IMG/VR virus record: IMGVR_UViG_3300009181_000265
Span: 1-28,723 of that record
Length of the DNA stretch: 28,723 bases
From: a virus
Reading direction: 5' to 3' (one strand)
Below the pieces are notes generated by a model, which saw nothing but the letters and a program-made list of their open reading frames with translations, did not search any database and was not told the origin of the DNA. Made by a program: the position numbers and the translations under genes. This document shows positions 13,705-21,292 of the stretch, in pieces; the first letter of the stretch is position 1; each line of letters begins with the position of its first letter.

Positions 13705-14361
13705 ATGAATGAGAATGTCTCCATAATCTTACATACTTGCGATTCCTATGAATTTTGTTGGGATGGGTTCCTACATTACTTCAAAAAAAACTTTCAAATT
13801 GACAATATTAAAAAATATTTTTGCAATGAAGAAAAAAAAATAAATTTAGATAATAATTGGTCTCAATTATTAACTGGTAAAGAAGAATGGTCTAATAGAC
13901 TAATTTATATTTTAAATAATATTGAAGACGAGTATGTTATATATATACAAGAGGATATGTGGATTAAAGATGAAATGGATTATAATTTTTTAAATAGTTG
14001 TTATCAGTACATTAAAGAAAAAAATTTAGATGTGTTATATATTTGTCCCGCAGAAGTCGGTAACACTTATTCGGATTTATTTAAGTCCGACACTTTACTT
14101 GGATATGATATAAATGGATTTAATGAAAATAGTAATTATATTTTGAATCACCAATTTGGGATATGGAGACGAACATCCTTTTTAGAAAATTTAATTGAGG
14201 GCGAATCTCCTTGGCAAAATGAAAAATTTGGTACCCAAAGATTAATAAAGAGAGGTGTGAGTGGTAAATATAAAGTATTGAACAGACGATGGTATACATC
14301 TGTTAGTAGAAAAGGAAAATTGACAACTGATGGTATATTATTACAAAATATGATAAGTTAA
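13705..14361 (+). CDS. GT-A-like glycosyltransferase
   Basis: 218 residues. N-terminal strand VSIILHTCDSYEFCWDGF resembles the nucleotide-sugar binding start of GT-A enzymes. YVIYIQEDMWI (78-87) supplies the E-D acidic pair after a hydrophobic strand in the place of the DxD. HQFGIWRRTSFLENLIEGES and a C-terminal basic part follow. I expect UDP- or dTDP-sugar transfer to a surface glycan; acceptor unknown. The codons are especially AT-rich. TATTTAT lies 5 bases before ATG, and the gene is divergent from the zinc-finger gene. Convergent with 14372-14926, 10 bases apart. Confidence 0.65.
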   Translation: MNENVSIILHTCDSYEFCWDGFLHYFKKNFQIDNIKKYFCNEEKKINLDNNWSQLLTGKEEWSNRLIYILNNIEDEYVIYIQEDMWIKDEMDYNFLNSCYQYIKEKNLDVLYICPAEVGNTYSDLFKSDTLLGYDINGFNENSNYILNHQFGIWRRTSFLENLIEGESPWQNEKFGTQRLIKRGVSGKYKVLNRRWYTSVSRKGKLTTDGILLQNMIS

Positions 14362-14371
14362 TTATTTTGAA

Positions 14372-14926
14372 TTACTTTTTAGGGCCTGCAGTTGTTACTA
14401 ACCGATATTGTGACAAATCAATCCTATTACTTAACATGTTTTGTAATTCTTCTTTGTAAATGATATTTGCAGAATGAACATTCATTTCAAAATTATGGAA
14501 GACCAAACCTATTTTAGGACTATCCCATTCCGCATTAAATTCCACATCAACCTCAGGTCTGCTAGATTTTAATACCGCTTCTTTAAGAATACCCTCAATG
14601 TCGTTTAGGTAGTCATAATTTTTAAAGTTATATCCAACTAGTAATTTAATATTAAAAAATTTCTCAATATCTTTAGTCACATTTAATATTGGCCATTTAG
14701 AATCACTAATCCAAATTTGAGTGTCTTGGGGTCTTTCTTTAACTAACCCTTTATAATATTCTTCATCAAACTCACCACTATTCTTATCCATCTTAGGGCA
14801 ATCAACAACCAAAACAAGAAACTTATCTCCGTGGTGTTCTTCCATAATAAACCCATAGTTTGGTTTTACCATATGGGCATATTTTAAAATAGCTTTATCT
14901 GGAAAGTTTGGAATTTGAGTTGACAT
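14372..14926 (-). CDS. Unknown protein
   Basis: 184 residues. Beta-rich N-terminal half (NYGFIMEEHHGDKFLVLVVD, TQIWISDSKWPILNVTKDI), central LLVGYNFKNYDYLNDIEGIL, and VGL-like strand IGLVFHNFEMNVHSANIIY. It ends LVTTAGPKK. No membrane segment or known motif. It starts 5 bases after the stop of 14932-16113 and is probably co-transcribed with it, which would make it late. Confidence 0.7.
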   Translation of the reverse strand: MSTQIPNFPDKAILKYAHMVKPNYGFIMEEHHGDKFLVLVVDCPKMDKNSGEFDEEYYKGLVKERPQDTQIWISDSKWPILNVTKDIEKFFNIKLLVGYNFKNYDYLNDIEGILKEAVLKSSRPEVDVEFNAEWDSPKIGLVFHNFEMNVHSANIIYKEELQNMLSNRIDLSQYRLVTTAGPKK

Positions 14927-14931
14927 TATTT

Positions 14932-16113
14932 TTATTTTGTAGGGTGATTAAAGGTAAACTCAGTATTATCATCAGTTAAATAATCTTTGTTATCTATCAT
15001 TATTTTTGATTTAATACCATTTTCTAAATCTTCTGAAAAAGGACTTGGGTGTACGTAACCTTCAGGGTTAATAACCATCTTATTTGTACCTTCGACGGTA
15101 CCCGCTTTATTAATAGTAACTTCAATCTTAATTTTACCATCTTCACTCTTAACGTTACTAATAGTATAATTAACTTTTTTTCTATTATCTCCCCAACCAA
15201 TACTTAATAACTTTTTAGTACCAATTAACGCCGATGCAAATTTATCACCAAAATTAGTTACTCTTTCGGATTTAACATCATCTAAACTTTTTCCGTCAAT
15301 AAGATTTTGGATTTCTACTTTTGTTACACTAATAACTTTAGCATCTAAACCTGAATTATATCTTACAGGATTAGCGTGTGACATTTGTTTTGATGTTGAT
15401 GATGAATAGGCGTTACTAACTACATACCATTGATTGTTGATGAATAAATAAACAGGGTACCAATTATAGGATTTAACCACATAATACCACTCGTTTTTAC
15501 GATTAACGTCCCAGTAACCTTCGAGATTTGACCCTTTGAATGGGATTTTAGCACTACTGAATTGGTAAGCGTTATTGTTTGGCGTTTTTCTTTGTTTAAA
15601 CTCTCTGAAGTTTCTGAAAGTTGTCTTATCTAAATTCTCGTAATCACCATTAGGTCTGTAATTTGCGGTATAAACTTCGTAATAGAATCTCGAGTCAGAT
15701 TCAGGTCTTCCCACGAAAGGCATCATGGTTTTAACAAAGGCTAACATTTCAGATTGTTTACCCATATCTTGTTTATGTTTATTAAGATATTTGAATAATC
15801 TAATCTCTTTTTCCGACAAAGGATTTTCCCCTTGACCTTCAAGTTGTTCTTTAATAATTAATTTAACAATTTTAGATAAATCAAACTCAGTAATACGAAT
15901 TGATTTTGACTCATCAAACATAAATTTTCTTTTTAATTTTATTTTCATAATTCCAACGGCGTTTTTGAGTCTTTCATACTCGTTAGAATTATCAACAATT
16001 GAATATTCTTTAATAAACAAATTAATCTCTTTAATAATTTCTTTAAGCTCATTTTGAGTTTTACATGAAACTATTTTTATAATTAAATTGTTAAGAATTT
16101 CTCGTTTATTCAT
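14932..16113 (-). CDS. Large late protein with embedded ITE helix
   Basis: 393 residues. Residues 1-65 are helical and basic; residues 71-90 read SIRITEFDLSKIVKLIIKEQ, the fullest copy of the recurring sorting-like helix. Here it is internal rather than at the extreme N-terminus, but Met66 lies just before it. The middle is aromatic-rich (NEWYYVVKSYNWYPVYLF, NNQWYVVSNAY), the end beta-rich (KIKIEVTINKAGTVEGTN). The architecture suits a structural or ejected protein. TATTTAT 4 bases before Met1 (16118-16124) argues for the long start. Function unknown. Confidence 0.72.
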   Translation of the reverse strand: MNKREILNNLIIKIVSCKTQNELKEIIKEINLFIKEYSIVDNSNEYERLKNAVGIMKIKLKRKFMFDESKSIRITEFDLSKIVKLIIKEQLEGQGENPLSEKEIRLFKYLNKHKQDMGKQSEMLAFVKTMMPFVGRPESDSRFYYEVYTANYRPNGDYENLDKTTFRNFREFKQRKTPNNNAYQFSSAKIPFKGSNLEGYWDVNRKNEWYYVVKSYNWYPVYLFINNQWYVVSNAYSSSTSKQMSHANPVRYNSGLDAKVISVTKVEIQNLIDGKSLDDVKSERVTNFGDKFASALIGTKKLLSIGWGDNRKKVNYTISNVKSEDGKIKIEVTINKAGTVEGTNKMVINPEGYVHPSPFSEDLENGIKSKIMIDNKDYLTDDNTEFTFNHPTK

Positions 16114-16117
16114 AATA

Positions 16118-16124
16118 ATAAATA
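16118..16124 (-). promoter_or_regulatory. TATTTAT motif before 14932-16113
   Basis: Sense AGTATTTATTATT then ATG, 4-base spacing; supports the first Met rather than Met66. Confidence 0.6.
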
Positions 16125-16133
16125 CTGATTTAA

Positions 16134-16577
16134 TTATTTTAAAAATCTTAATTTATATAATGTTGAATTAATTAACTCACAAACAGTGTCGATTTGATTT
16201 TGGATATAAGAATCTTTACAACAATCTCTTAAATCATTAACTTTCCCACAAAGGTCTTTAAAATAATTAATAGTAGTTGTTGAGTCTTTATAATCTTCAA
16301 TATCATATTTTTTGTATCCTTTAATGATACTGTATTTACCTTGATACGATTCTATAATCCCATCGACCAATCCTCCAATTTCGTCATAATACCCATTTAA
16401 CGCACTGTGTTCTGCAAATGATTTGGTCTGTAAATGTAATGTATGGGCTTGAGTTCTAGAGTGAAATAACAGAGAAACCATCTCAATAAAATCCTTAGTA
16501 CCTGTTTTTTGTTCAGTTAATAATTCTTGTTGTTTAATAGCTTCAAAAATTTTATCTTTTAAAATTTCATTTTTCAT
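16134..16577 (-). CDS. Unknown helical late protein
   Basis: 147 residues, mostly helical: MKNEILKDKIFEAIKQQELL, TEQKTGTKDFIEMVSLLFHS, then RTQAHTLHLQTKSFAEHSAL and helices with paired cysteines (LCGKVNDLRDCCKDSY). The N-terminus ends LLTEQ after a basic helix, echoing the KEQ/EEQ ends of other late N-terminal helices. Soluble. TATTTAT lies 15 bases before ATG. Next downstream is the LTE-type protein 14932-16113, so the two may be packaged or assembled together; this is inference. Confidence 0.68.
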   Translation of the reverse strand: MKNEILKDKIFEAIKQQELLTEQKTGTKDFIEMVSLLFHSRTQAHTLHLQTKSFAEHSALNGYYDEIGGLVDGIIESYQGKYSIIKGYKKYDIEDYKDSTTTINYFKDLCGKVNDLRDCCKDSYIQNQIDTVCELINSTLYKLRFLK

Positions 16578-16592
16578 AGTAATGTTTTCACT

Positions 16593-16599
16593 ATAAATA
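16593..16599 (-). promoter_or_regulatory. TATTTAT motif before 16134-16577
   Basis: Sense GATATTTATAG, 15 bases before the ATG at 16577. Confidence 0.55.
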
Positions 16600-16601
16600 T
16601 C

Positions 16602-16871
16602 TTAGCAATCAATAAAATTAAAAGTCTCTATGTTATATTCATCATCAATTGAGAATAGTGTTAGATAAGATGATAATTGTTTATAGATATAGTGTTGTAT
16701 TACTTTATTGGTTAAACCCTTAATGTCTTTGGTTTTATAAACTTCAATAATAAAACTAAGGTCGTTCTTACCACTCTTTAACTTTATGTCAACGAAAGTT
16801 GTACCTGTCGGACTTGGCAGTTCAATAGGTATTGTTTTATTCTCATGAAATTTTATCGCTTGATTAGACAT
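16602..16871 (-). CDS. Unknown small protein in the rml cluster
   Basis: 89 residues. IPIELPSPTGTTFVDIKLKS followed by GKNDLSFIIEVYKTKDIKG is beta-rich, then a helix (NKVIQHYIYKQLSSYLTLFS) and an acidic end FNFIDC. No motif. Its start overlaps the end of rmlC by 8 bases, so it is translated from the same mRNA. Whether it belongs to sugar metabolism is unknown. Confidence 0.68.
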   Translation of the reverse strand: MSNQAIKFHENKTIPIELPSPTGTTFVDIKLKSGKNDLSFIIEVYKTKDIKGLTNKVIQHYIYKQLSSYLTLFSIDDEYNIETFNFIDC

Positions 16872-17385
16872 TAAAATTTTTAGTTACTAAATCCTTGGTT
16901 GAAATGATTAATTTACTATCACCAATAACTCTCTCTATTGTTTGTTTAATTAAATTAAAATCCCCCCAAAAAATAGAACCTTCATTTAATGGTGAGTAGT
17001 CGTTATCCACCAAGTATTGAACTACCGTATTATCCTCGGTAGTTATAAACCCGTGGGCAAATCCTTTTGGGACAAACAATTCATTGTTAGGTTTTACAAC
17101 AAACTTATAAATCTTCAGATAGTTAGGCGAACTATGTCTAATATCAACGATAAAGTCAATTATCTCCCCTGTAATGACCTTAATTAACTTAGACTGAGCG
17201 AACTCTCCTACTTGGAAATGTAACCCTCTAAACGTAAATTTATTAGGGTTAACACTAACGTTGCTTTGTACCCAATTTTTACGTAATACCGATAATTTAC
17301 CTTCACCAAATTTTAAAGGTAAAGGTGCAAATGTTCCTCGATTATCTTCGAATACTGAGTTATATATTAATAAACCTTCTTCCAT
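16864..17385 (-). CDS. rmlC: dTDP-4-dehydrorhamnose 3,5-epimerase
   Basis: 173 residues, near the usual 180. RmlC double-psi/jelly-roll motifs are clear: FEDNRGTFA (12-20), FRGLHFQ (52-58) with the catalytic base His56, KLIKVITGEIIDFIVDIR (66-83), and VPKGFAHGF (105-113). QYLVDNDY (123-130) provides the active-site tyrosines. It converts dTDP-4-keto-6-deoxyglucose to the rhamnose-configured ketosugar, acting after RmlB, which is encoded two genes upstream on the same strand. RmlA and RmlD are not in this window. The likely use is a rhamnose-type sugar for glycans. Confidence 0.92.
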   Translation of the reverse strand: MEEGLLIYNSVFEDNRGTFAPLPLKFGEGKLSVLRKNWVQSNVSVNPNKFTFRGLHFQVGEFAQSKLIKVITGEIIDFIVDIRHSSPNYLKIYKFVVKPNNELFVPKGFAHGFITTEDNTVVQYLVDNDYSPLNEGSIFWGDFNLIKQTIERVIGDSKLIISTKDLVTKNFNV

Positions 17386-17398
17386 ATTATTTAATTAG

Positions 17399-17620
17399 TT
17401 AAAAACCTAATTCATTTTTCATAATCATCAACGACTCAGCCTTATCTTTAGCATTTGTATACTGTTCAATTAATTTATCCATTTCTTCTGTGTGTTGTGG
17501 ATGTTCACCAATTGCCACAGGTGAAGTTATATAAACTTCTAATCTTGCTAAAGCATCCATCATTTCCGCAGTATACTTTGCGTTCAACGCATTAAGTAAT
17601 CTGTTTTGTTTTTCTACCAT
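17399..17620 (-). CDS. Unknown small helical protein between rmlB and rmlC
   Basis: 73 residues, helical. MVEKQNRLLNALNAKYTAEM and MDALARLEVYITSPVAIGEH are followed by a second helix TEEMDKLIEQYTNAKDKAES. No cysteines, no membrane segment. It sits 13 bases before rmlC and 10 after rmlB, so it is part of that transcript, yet looks like a generic phage structural-accessory or regulatory small protein rather than an enzyme. Not recognised. Confidence 0.7.
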   Translation of the reverse strand: MVEKQNRLLNALNAKYTAEMMDALARLEVYITSPVAIGEHPQHTEEMDKLIEQYTNAKDKAESLMIMKNELGF

Positions 17621-17630
17621 TTTTATTTAT

Positions 17631-18527
17631 TTAATTAATTATTTTTTTTAACCATTCAGTTAGTTTAGTATTTTGTATAACACCAAATTTGTTTTCATAT
17701 TTTAAAGAACTTAATGAATATCTTCTATCATGGCCCAGTCTATCTTCAACGTATTTAAACTTAACTTCCTTACCTAAAATATTACTAATTATTCCAATTA
17801 TTTGGTTATTAGTATACGATTCGCCAGTTCCAATATTATATACCGTATTAACCTCATCAGACATTAATAGGGTTAATATTGCTTTGGCGTTATCGTCAGC
17901 ATGTATCCATTCCCGAACTTGTTCACCATCACCATACACTGGTACCTCATCACCTTTTTTAATTGAGTTAATAATCTTTGGTACAAATTTTTCGTTGTGT
18001 TGGTTTTCTCCGTAATTATTACAAGTACGTGTGATTAAGTATGGAAACCCATATGTTCTACCCGCAGACGTTACCAACATATCTGCGGATGCTTTAGTTG
18101 CGGAATAATATGAACTTGGGATAATGTTATCGGTTTCAATCGCCGAATACTCATCTATGTCACCATAAACTTCGTCCGTTGAGATGTGTAAGAATTTAAT
18201 TAGATTTTTGTTTTTTCTTGCTACCTCAATCATATTGAAAGTCCCTTGTACATTTGATTTAACAAATGGTAATCCGTCTTTAATTGAATTGTCAACGTGT
18301 GACTCAGCAGCAAAATTAACTATGTAATCGTAGTCACCTAAATCCTCAGGTGTTATATCACATATATCTTTTTTTAGATATGCGGTTGGTAATATAATAT
18401 TATTAGGATTACCTGCGTATGTGAGTTTATCAATAATTAATACTTCATGGTCTGTATTCTCTCTGATATAATTTACAAAGTGTGACCCAATAAAACCTAA
18501 ACCTCCTGTTACTATAATTTTACTCAT
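17631..18527 (-). CDS. rmlB: dTDP-glucose 4,6-dehydratase
   Basis: 298 residues, somewhat short against the usual 330-360. It is an extended short-chain dehydrogenase: GGLGFIG (8-14) binds NAD, AAESHVDNSI (73-82), STDEVYGD (116-123) with catalytic Thr-Asp-Glu, and YSATK (141-145) with Tyr and Lys. RTCNNYGENQHNEKFVP and GDGEQVREWIHADD are RmlB-type substrate contacts. It turns dTDP-glucose into dTDP-4-keto-6-deoxyglucose. First gene of the cluster with rmlC. ATG directly follows the T-tract of the hairpin at 18528-18561, and no promoter motif is visible, so expression may depend on read-through. Confidence 0.93.
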   Translation of the reverse strand: MSKIIVTGGLGFIGSHFVNYIRENTDHEVLIIDKLTYAGNPNNIILPTAYLKKDICDITPEDLGDYDYIVNFAAESHVDNSIKDGLPFVKSNVQGTFNMIEVARKNKNLIKFLHISTDEVYGDIDEYSAIETDNIIPSSYYSATKASADMLVTSAGRTYGFPYLITRTCNNYGENQHNEKFVPKIINSIKKGDEVPVYGDGEQVREWIHADDNAKAILTLLMSDEVNTVYNIGTGESYTNNQIIGIISNILGKEVKFKYVEDRLGHDRRYSLSSLKYENKFGVIQNTKLTEWLKKIIN

Positions 18528-18561
18528 AAAAAAACCTTTGTCTTAATAATAAAACAAAGGT
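18528..18561 (-). terminator. Terminator or attenuator abutting the rmlB start
   Basis: Minus-strand arms ACCTTTGT (18554-18561) and ACAAAGGT (18534-18541), 12-base loop, then seven T's that run straight into the rmlB ATG. Confidence 0.78.
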
Positions 18562-18589
18562 CTTTAAATGTCAAAGTATTTTTTAATTA

Positions 18590-18910
18590 TTATTTACCAA
18601 TTACTATTTCATCGTAATTTAATTTACCCATACCTTCAGAGTCTTTAGACTCAAATTCATCATACATATATGTCTTAACAACAGTAACAATACTTTGTTC
18701 GGCCTGAGCAAGTTTAGTTTCCATCCAATCCTCAAGTTGTTCACCTTGTTCCATTTTCTCCCACATAGCGTGTGCTAATGTTGCAATAGTGAATAATTGT
18801 TGTTTTGCCATGTAAGACCCTTCTTCTCCGTGTTCTTGTATATTTCTTTTTTTAACACCATTAACTAGTGTTTCTAATTGTTTTTCTGAAATAATAATAT
18901 CTTTACCCAT
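18590..18910 (-). CDS. Unknown late protein with ISE-type N-terminus
   Basis: 106 residues, helical and acidic. It begins MGKDIIISEKQLETLVNGVK, a variant of the recurring N-terminal helix. Then it has QQLFTIATLAHAMWEKMEQG, LEDWMETKLAQAEQSIVTVV and ends DEIVIGK. A small four-helix-like phage protein; function unknown. TATTTAT lies 13 bases before ATG. A rho-independent terminator lies between its stop and rmlB. Confidence 0.72.
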   Translation of the reverse strand: MGKDIIISEKQLETLVNGVKKRNIQEHGEEGSYMAKQQLFTIATLAHAMWEKMEQGEQLEDWMETKLAQAEQSIVTVVKTYMYDEFESKDSEGMGKLNYDEIVIGK

Positions 18911-18923
18911 AATAGTTTTAATA

Positions 18924-18930
18924 ATAAATA
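18924..18930 (-). promoter_or_regulatory. TATTTAT motif before 18590-18910
   Basis: Sense GATATTTATTATT, 13 bases before ATG, just past the stop of the 43-residue gene. Confidence 0.55.
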
Positions 18931-18933
18931 TCG

Positions 18934-19065
18934 TTAATTAATTAAAGATACATAAAATGCTTGAGCACTCTCTTCATCATTATAATAATTTCTTTTATAC
19001 TCCCCATCCTCGGCATAATCAACCCACCATTGGGTTCCGTCAAAATCCATATTAATAAATTTCAT
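18934..19065 (-). CDS. 43-residue small gene coupled to the LamG protein
   Basis: The product reads MKFINMDFDGTQWWVDYAED, GEYKRNYYNDEESAQAFYVS, LIN. It is acidic and aromatic, with an evident strand-turn-strand then helix. The start overlaps the LamG gene's TGA by one base (TGATG), so re-initiation by the same ribosomes is likely. It fills the gap between the two larger genes, and its stop lies just before the TATTTAT of 18590-18910. Too short for ordinary gene callers. Function unknown; coupling suggests a companion of the virion protein. Confidence 0.65.
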   Translation of the reverse strand: MKFINMDFDGTQWWVDYAEDGEYKRNYYNDEESAQAFYVSLIN

Positions 19066-20084
19066 CATAATCCGTAGTATGTTTTAGTTGCGTTATATAC
19101 TTGTAGTATTTCACTGTCAGATAACATTTTATTATAACATAAGACTGTCCCAATTCCGCCACTGTAACAAGTACCCGCATATCCATTACCGATTACAATA
19201 TCTGCGGCGGTAACTAACGCAACATTACTTCTAGAAACATAATCTTGTACCCAAGCGCTTCCATTTTTACTTCTGTAACCAACTCTAGGACTAGTTGTTT
19301 TGCCTGTTGACATTTTAAGAGCCATCATACTCCAAGATATTGATGAGGTTGTCCCCTCCATAAATGCGTAATCGTAAGCTGGTGATAAACGACTATAGTA
19401 ACTAAAAGCCGAATTACCTTCCCAAGTTATTGCAATTTCTTGTTCGTATGATTGATTAGTTGTTCCATTTTTTTGAAAAATTGTTGTTCTGGTACCTCCT
19501 TGATTACCATAAACCCACAGTACAACAGTACAATCACCACCTAAATCAACTAATGAATAGTTAGTACTACATTGCCAATACCCTGTCCCATTGAATTGAA
19601 ATCCTTTAGCGCCATTTAATGTTGTTAATGGTGTCATGGCGCCTTGATAATCAAACACTAAACCATTAATTAAATCAAACCACTGTCCATCAGTACTTTG
19701 ATTATGACTTGAGGTGTTATGGGGTATGAGACATAAAGATAAACTATCAGTAACAATCGCCCCTGGTTCATTATTTAATAACATGGTATCGGACCTACTT
19801 ATAAAGTAATTATTACATTGAGATATTACGGTAAATGTTTGTCCAAATAAAGTATTAGTTAAAAGTATTAATTGTGAGTCAGTTGATGCGGTGTATATCT
19901 TAGGTTGGTTAGTACCACTTCGAGCAACATATAATGTGTATCCGCCAAGAACAGGTGTTATACCGTGGTAATAACTAGTTCCACTAGTTGGTCCTTTACC
20001 AACATCTCCAACACCTAAATAAAAATTACCTTTTTTTAAAGCTAAAGGTAGTGTTGTAAGATTGTAGTTAACTGATATCGCCAT
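19065..20084 (-). CDS. LamG/concanavalin-like virion protein
   Basis: 339 residues, rich in Ser, Thr, Gly and Tyr with few charges, typical of phage tail or fibre proteins. From about 125 on it reads as a LamG-type domain: SLSLCLIPHN, QWFDLINGLVFDY, GFQFNGTGYWQCS, TVVLWVYGNQGGTRTTIFQK, ending with IGTVLCYNKMLSDSEILQVY and NATKTYYGL, the classic Y(N)xxLSxxEIxxxYNAxKxxYGL close. It probably binds carbohydrate on the virion. The first 120 residues could be an attachment domain. TATTTAT lies 17 bases before ATG. Confidence 0.8.
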   Translation of the reverse strand: MAISVNYNLTTLPLALKKGNFYLGVGDVGKGPTSGTSYYHGITPVLGGYTLYVARSGTNQPKIYTASTDSQLILLTNTLFGQTFTVISQCNNYFISRSDTMLLNNEPGAIVTDSLSLCLIPHNTSSHNQSTDGQWFDLINGLVFDYQGAMTPLTTLNGAKGFQFNGTGYWQCSTNYSLVDLGGDCTVVLWVYGNQGGTRTTIFQKNGTTNQSYEQEIAITWEGNSAFSYYSRLSPAYDYAFMEGTTSSISWSMMALKMSTGKTTSPRVGYRSKNGSAWVQDYVSRSNVALVTAADIVIGNGYAGTCYSGGIGTVLCYNKMLSDSEILQVYNATKTYYGL

Positions 20085-20101
20085 TAGAATATTTTATATC
20101 A

Positions 20102-20108
20102 ATAAATA
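20102..20108 (-). promoter_or_regulatory. TATTTAT motif before the LamG gene
   Basis: Sense TATATTTATTG, 17 bases before the ATG at 20084. It heads a clearly virion-type gene and is the best argument for late timing. Confidence 0.6.
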
Positions 20109-20129
20109 TATTCATTTTCGTTTTAAATA

Positions 20130-20153
20130 AAAAAGGAGACCGAAGTCTCCTTT
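20130..20153 (-). terminator. UUCG-loop terminator after 20214-20489
   Basis: Minus-strand AAAGGAGAC, loop TTCG, GTCTCCTTT, then T's. The loop closing pair gives C(UUCG)G. Coordinates of the arms: 20145-20153 and 20132-20140. Confidence 0.85.
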
Positions 20154-20213
20154 AGGGCCGACAGGATATGTCAGGTTCCACCACCTTGTTTTTCTAAACA
20201 AGGAAACATTGTT
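20154..20213 (-). other. Structured 3' region after 20214-20489
   Basis: Between the stop codon and the terminator lies a perfect hairpin, arms CCTTGTTT (minus sense, 20196-20203) and AAACAAGG (20184-20191) with a 4-base loop. A weaker GACA/TGTC pair follows. With the terminator it makes three stems in series. It could protect the mRNA 3' end or be a processed RNA. Confidence 0.4.
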
Positions 20214-20489
20214 TTATTTGGTAACTAAAGCCTCGATTTTGCTTTTCGCGTGGTCAGCCAAATTGTACTCATTAGTTGATGTAACAATAATTGAATCCTT
20301 CAAAAATTTGTAAGGGATGTTGATTAAGAAATCGATTCCGTTGAAGAATGTTAAATCATTCTTTAACTCCAAACATCCACTAACCATCTTCAAAAATAAT
20401 TTGAATTGGATTCCGTCAATAAACGTTTCATTCAAAAGTTTACCAAATTTCTCGTTCTCGATTCTAATGTTATATGTCTGTGTGTTCAT
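20214..20489 (-). CDS. Unknown small, probably early, protein
   Basis: 91 residues. NIRIENEKFGKLLNETFIDG, then FKLFLKMVSGCLELKNDLTF, then FLINIPYKFLKDSIIVTSTN. Alpha/beta with no motif or membrane segment. A host-type TATATTTGT element lies 16 bases upstream (20506-20514). It is followed by a hairpin-rich 3' region ending in a UUCG-loop terminator. It lies after 20524-21264 on the same strand, but its own promoter argues for separate control. Confidence 0.7.
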   Translation of the reverse strand: MNTQTYNIRIENEKFGKLLNETFIDGIQFKLFLKMVSGCLELKNDLTFFNGIDFLINIPYKFLKDSIIVTSTNEYNLADHAKSKIEALVTK

Positions 20490-20505
20490 ATCTTTAATTG
20501 TTTCT

Positions 20506-20514
20506 ACAAATATA
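20506..20514 (-). promoter_or_regulatory. Host-type -7 element before 20214-20489
   Basis: Sense TATATTTGT, 16 bases before the ATG at 20489; lies in the 34-base gap after 20524-21264. Confidence 0.55.
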
Positions 20515-20523
20515 CGGCGTTTT

Positions 20524-21264
20524 TTACAATTCTCCTAATTTTTCTACTAAAGAAGTTAAATTAAATTCTGTTGGTACAATAATCTCTTTATTAATAAATT
20601 CAATCTTATCATTAACAGAATCATATCTGTACCCTAAAACAATCTTGGTTCTATTAAGATTAGTTACTGTAAAGAAATTAAATTCGTTTTGTTTTGTTGG
20701 TGTTCCAAAATCAATGATTGAAAATCTAAACATACTCATTAGTTCTCTAAAAGCACGACTTCTAATATCTTGTTTAAGTAATCGAGCCTTTTCCTGCTCC
20801 CATAAAGAATCAACATACTCAATTACTTTCTTAGCAACAGTTCTACCTGATTTGTAGTATGGGCCTTCAGTATAATCTAATGAAGTTCTAATTTTAAACC
20901 CCAAACTTTTTTGTCTCCAAGAACCTCTTGGGGTAACATGTTGTTCACTAACATCAATACGAACTTTACCACTTGACACTACTTCAGGTAATTTACCTGT
21001 GTATTTAATTTCACAATCAAAATAGTTTAATGTAAATGTTTCTACAGGAAAATTATCAATCCAAACTTTATAGTCCGCAGAATTTGGTTTCTTAACCAAT
21101 TCAAAATCTGGAGATACTTTAACCATATCATTATAAAAACCTTCAAAAACTTTTTGGTTATCATCAGTCGCCAACTTTAGTTGGTCATAATTTCTTAAAG
21201 CAATACGTTTAGCGTCTTGATATTTAGTTTTTGCAATTTCTTTTTGGGTTAATGTCTCTGTCAT
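20524..21264 (-). CDS. Unknown early protein
   Basis: 246 residues. Helical, basic start (MTETLTQKEIAKTKYQDAKR), a strand region (YKVWIDNFPVETFTLNYFDC), a basic helical middle (DSLWEQEKARLLKQDIRSRA) and beta-rich end. No catalytic or zinc motif. Its promoter (21284-21292) and leader are nearly the same as those of the zinc-finger gene 13038-13619, suggesting joint expression early in infection. Possibly nucleic-acid associated, by that analogy only. Confidence 0.7.
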   Translation of the reverse strand: MTETLTQKEIAKTKYQDAKRIALRNYDQLKLATDDNQKVFEGFYNDMVKVSPDFELVKKPNSADYKVWIDNFPVETFTLNYFDCEIKYTGKLPEVVSSGKVRIDVSEQHVTPRGSWRQKSLGFKIRTSLDYTEGPYYKSGRTVAKKVIEYVDSLWEQEKARLLKQDIRSRAFRELMSMFRFSIIDFGTPTKQNEFNFFTVTNLNRTKIVLGYRYDSVNDKIEFINKEIIVPTEFNLTSLVEKLGEL

Positions 21265-21283
21265 AGTATCGGTGTTTGTGAAT

Positions 21284-21292
21284 ACAAAGATA
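21284..21292 (-). promoter_or_regulatory. Host-type -7 element and conserved leader, 20524-21264
   Basis: Sense TATCTTTGT, 19 bases before the ATG at 21264; leader shared with the zinc-finger gene. Confidence 0.65.

Noticed and set aside
20154-20200. Possible tRNA (GGTTCCACC string)
   Set aside because: No cloverleaf: the T-arm-like string lacks a matching acceptor, D or anticodon stem; the region folds as simple hairpins instead.
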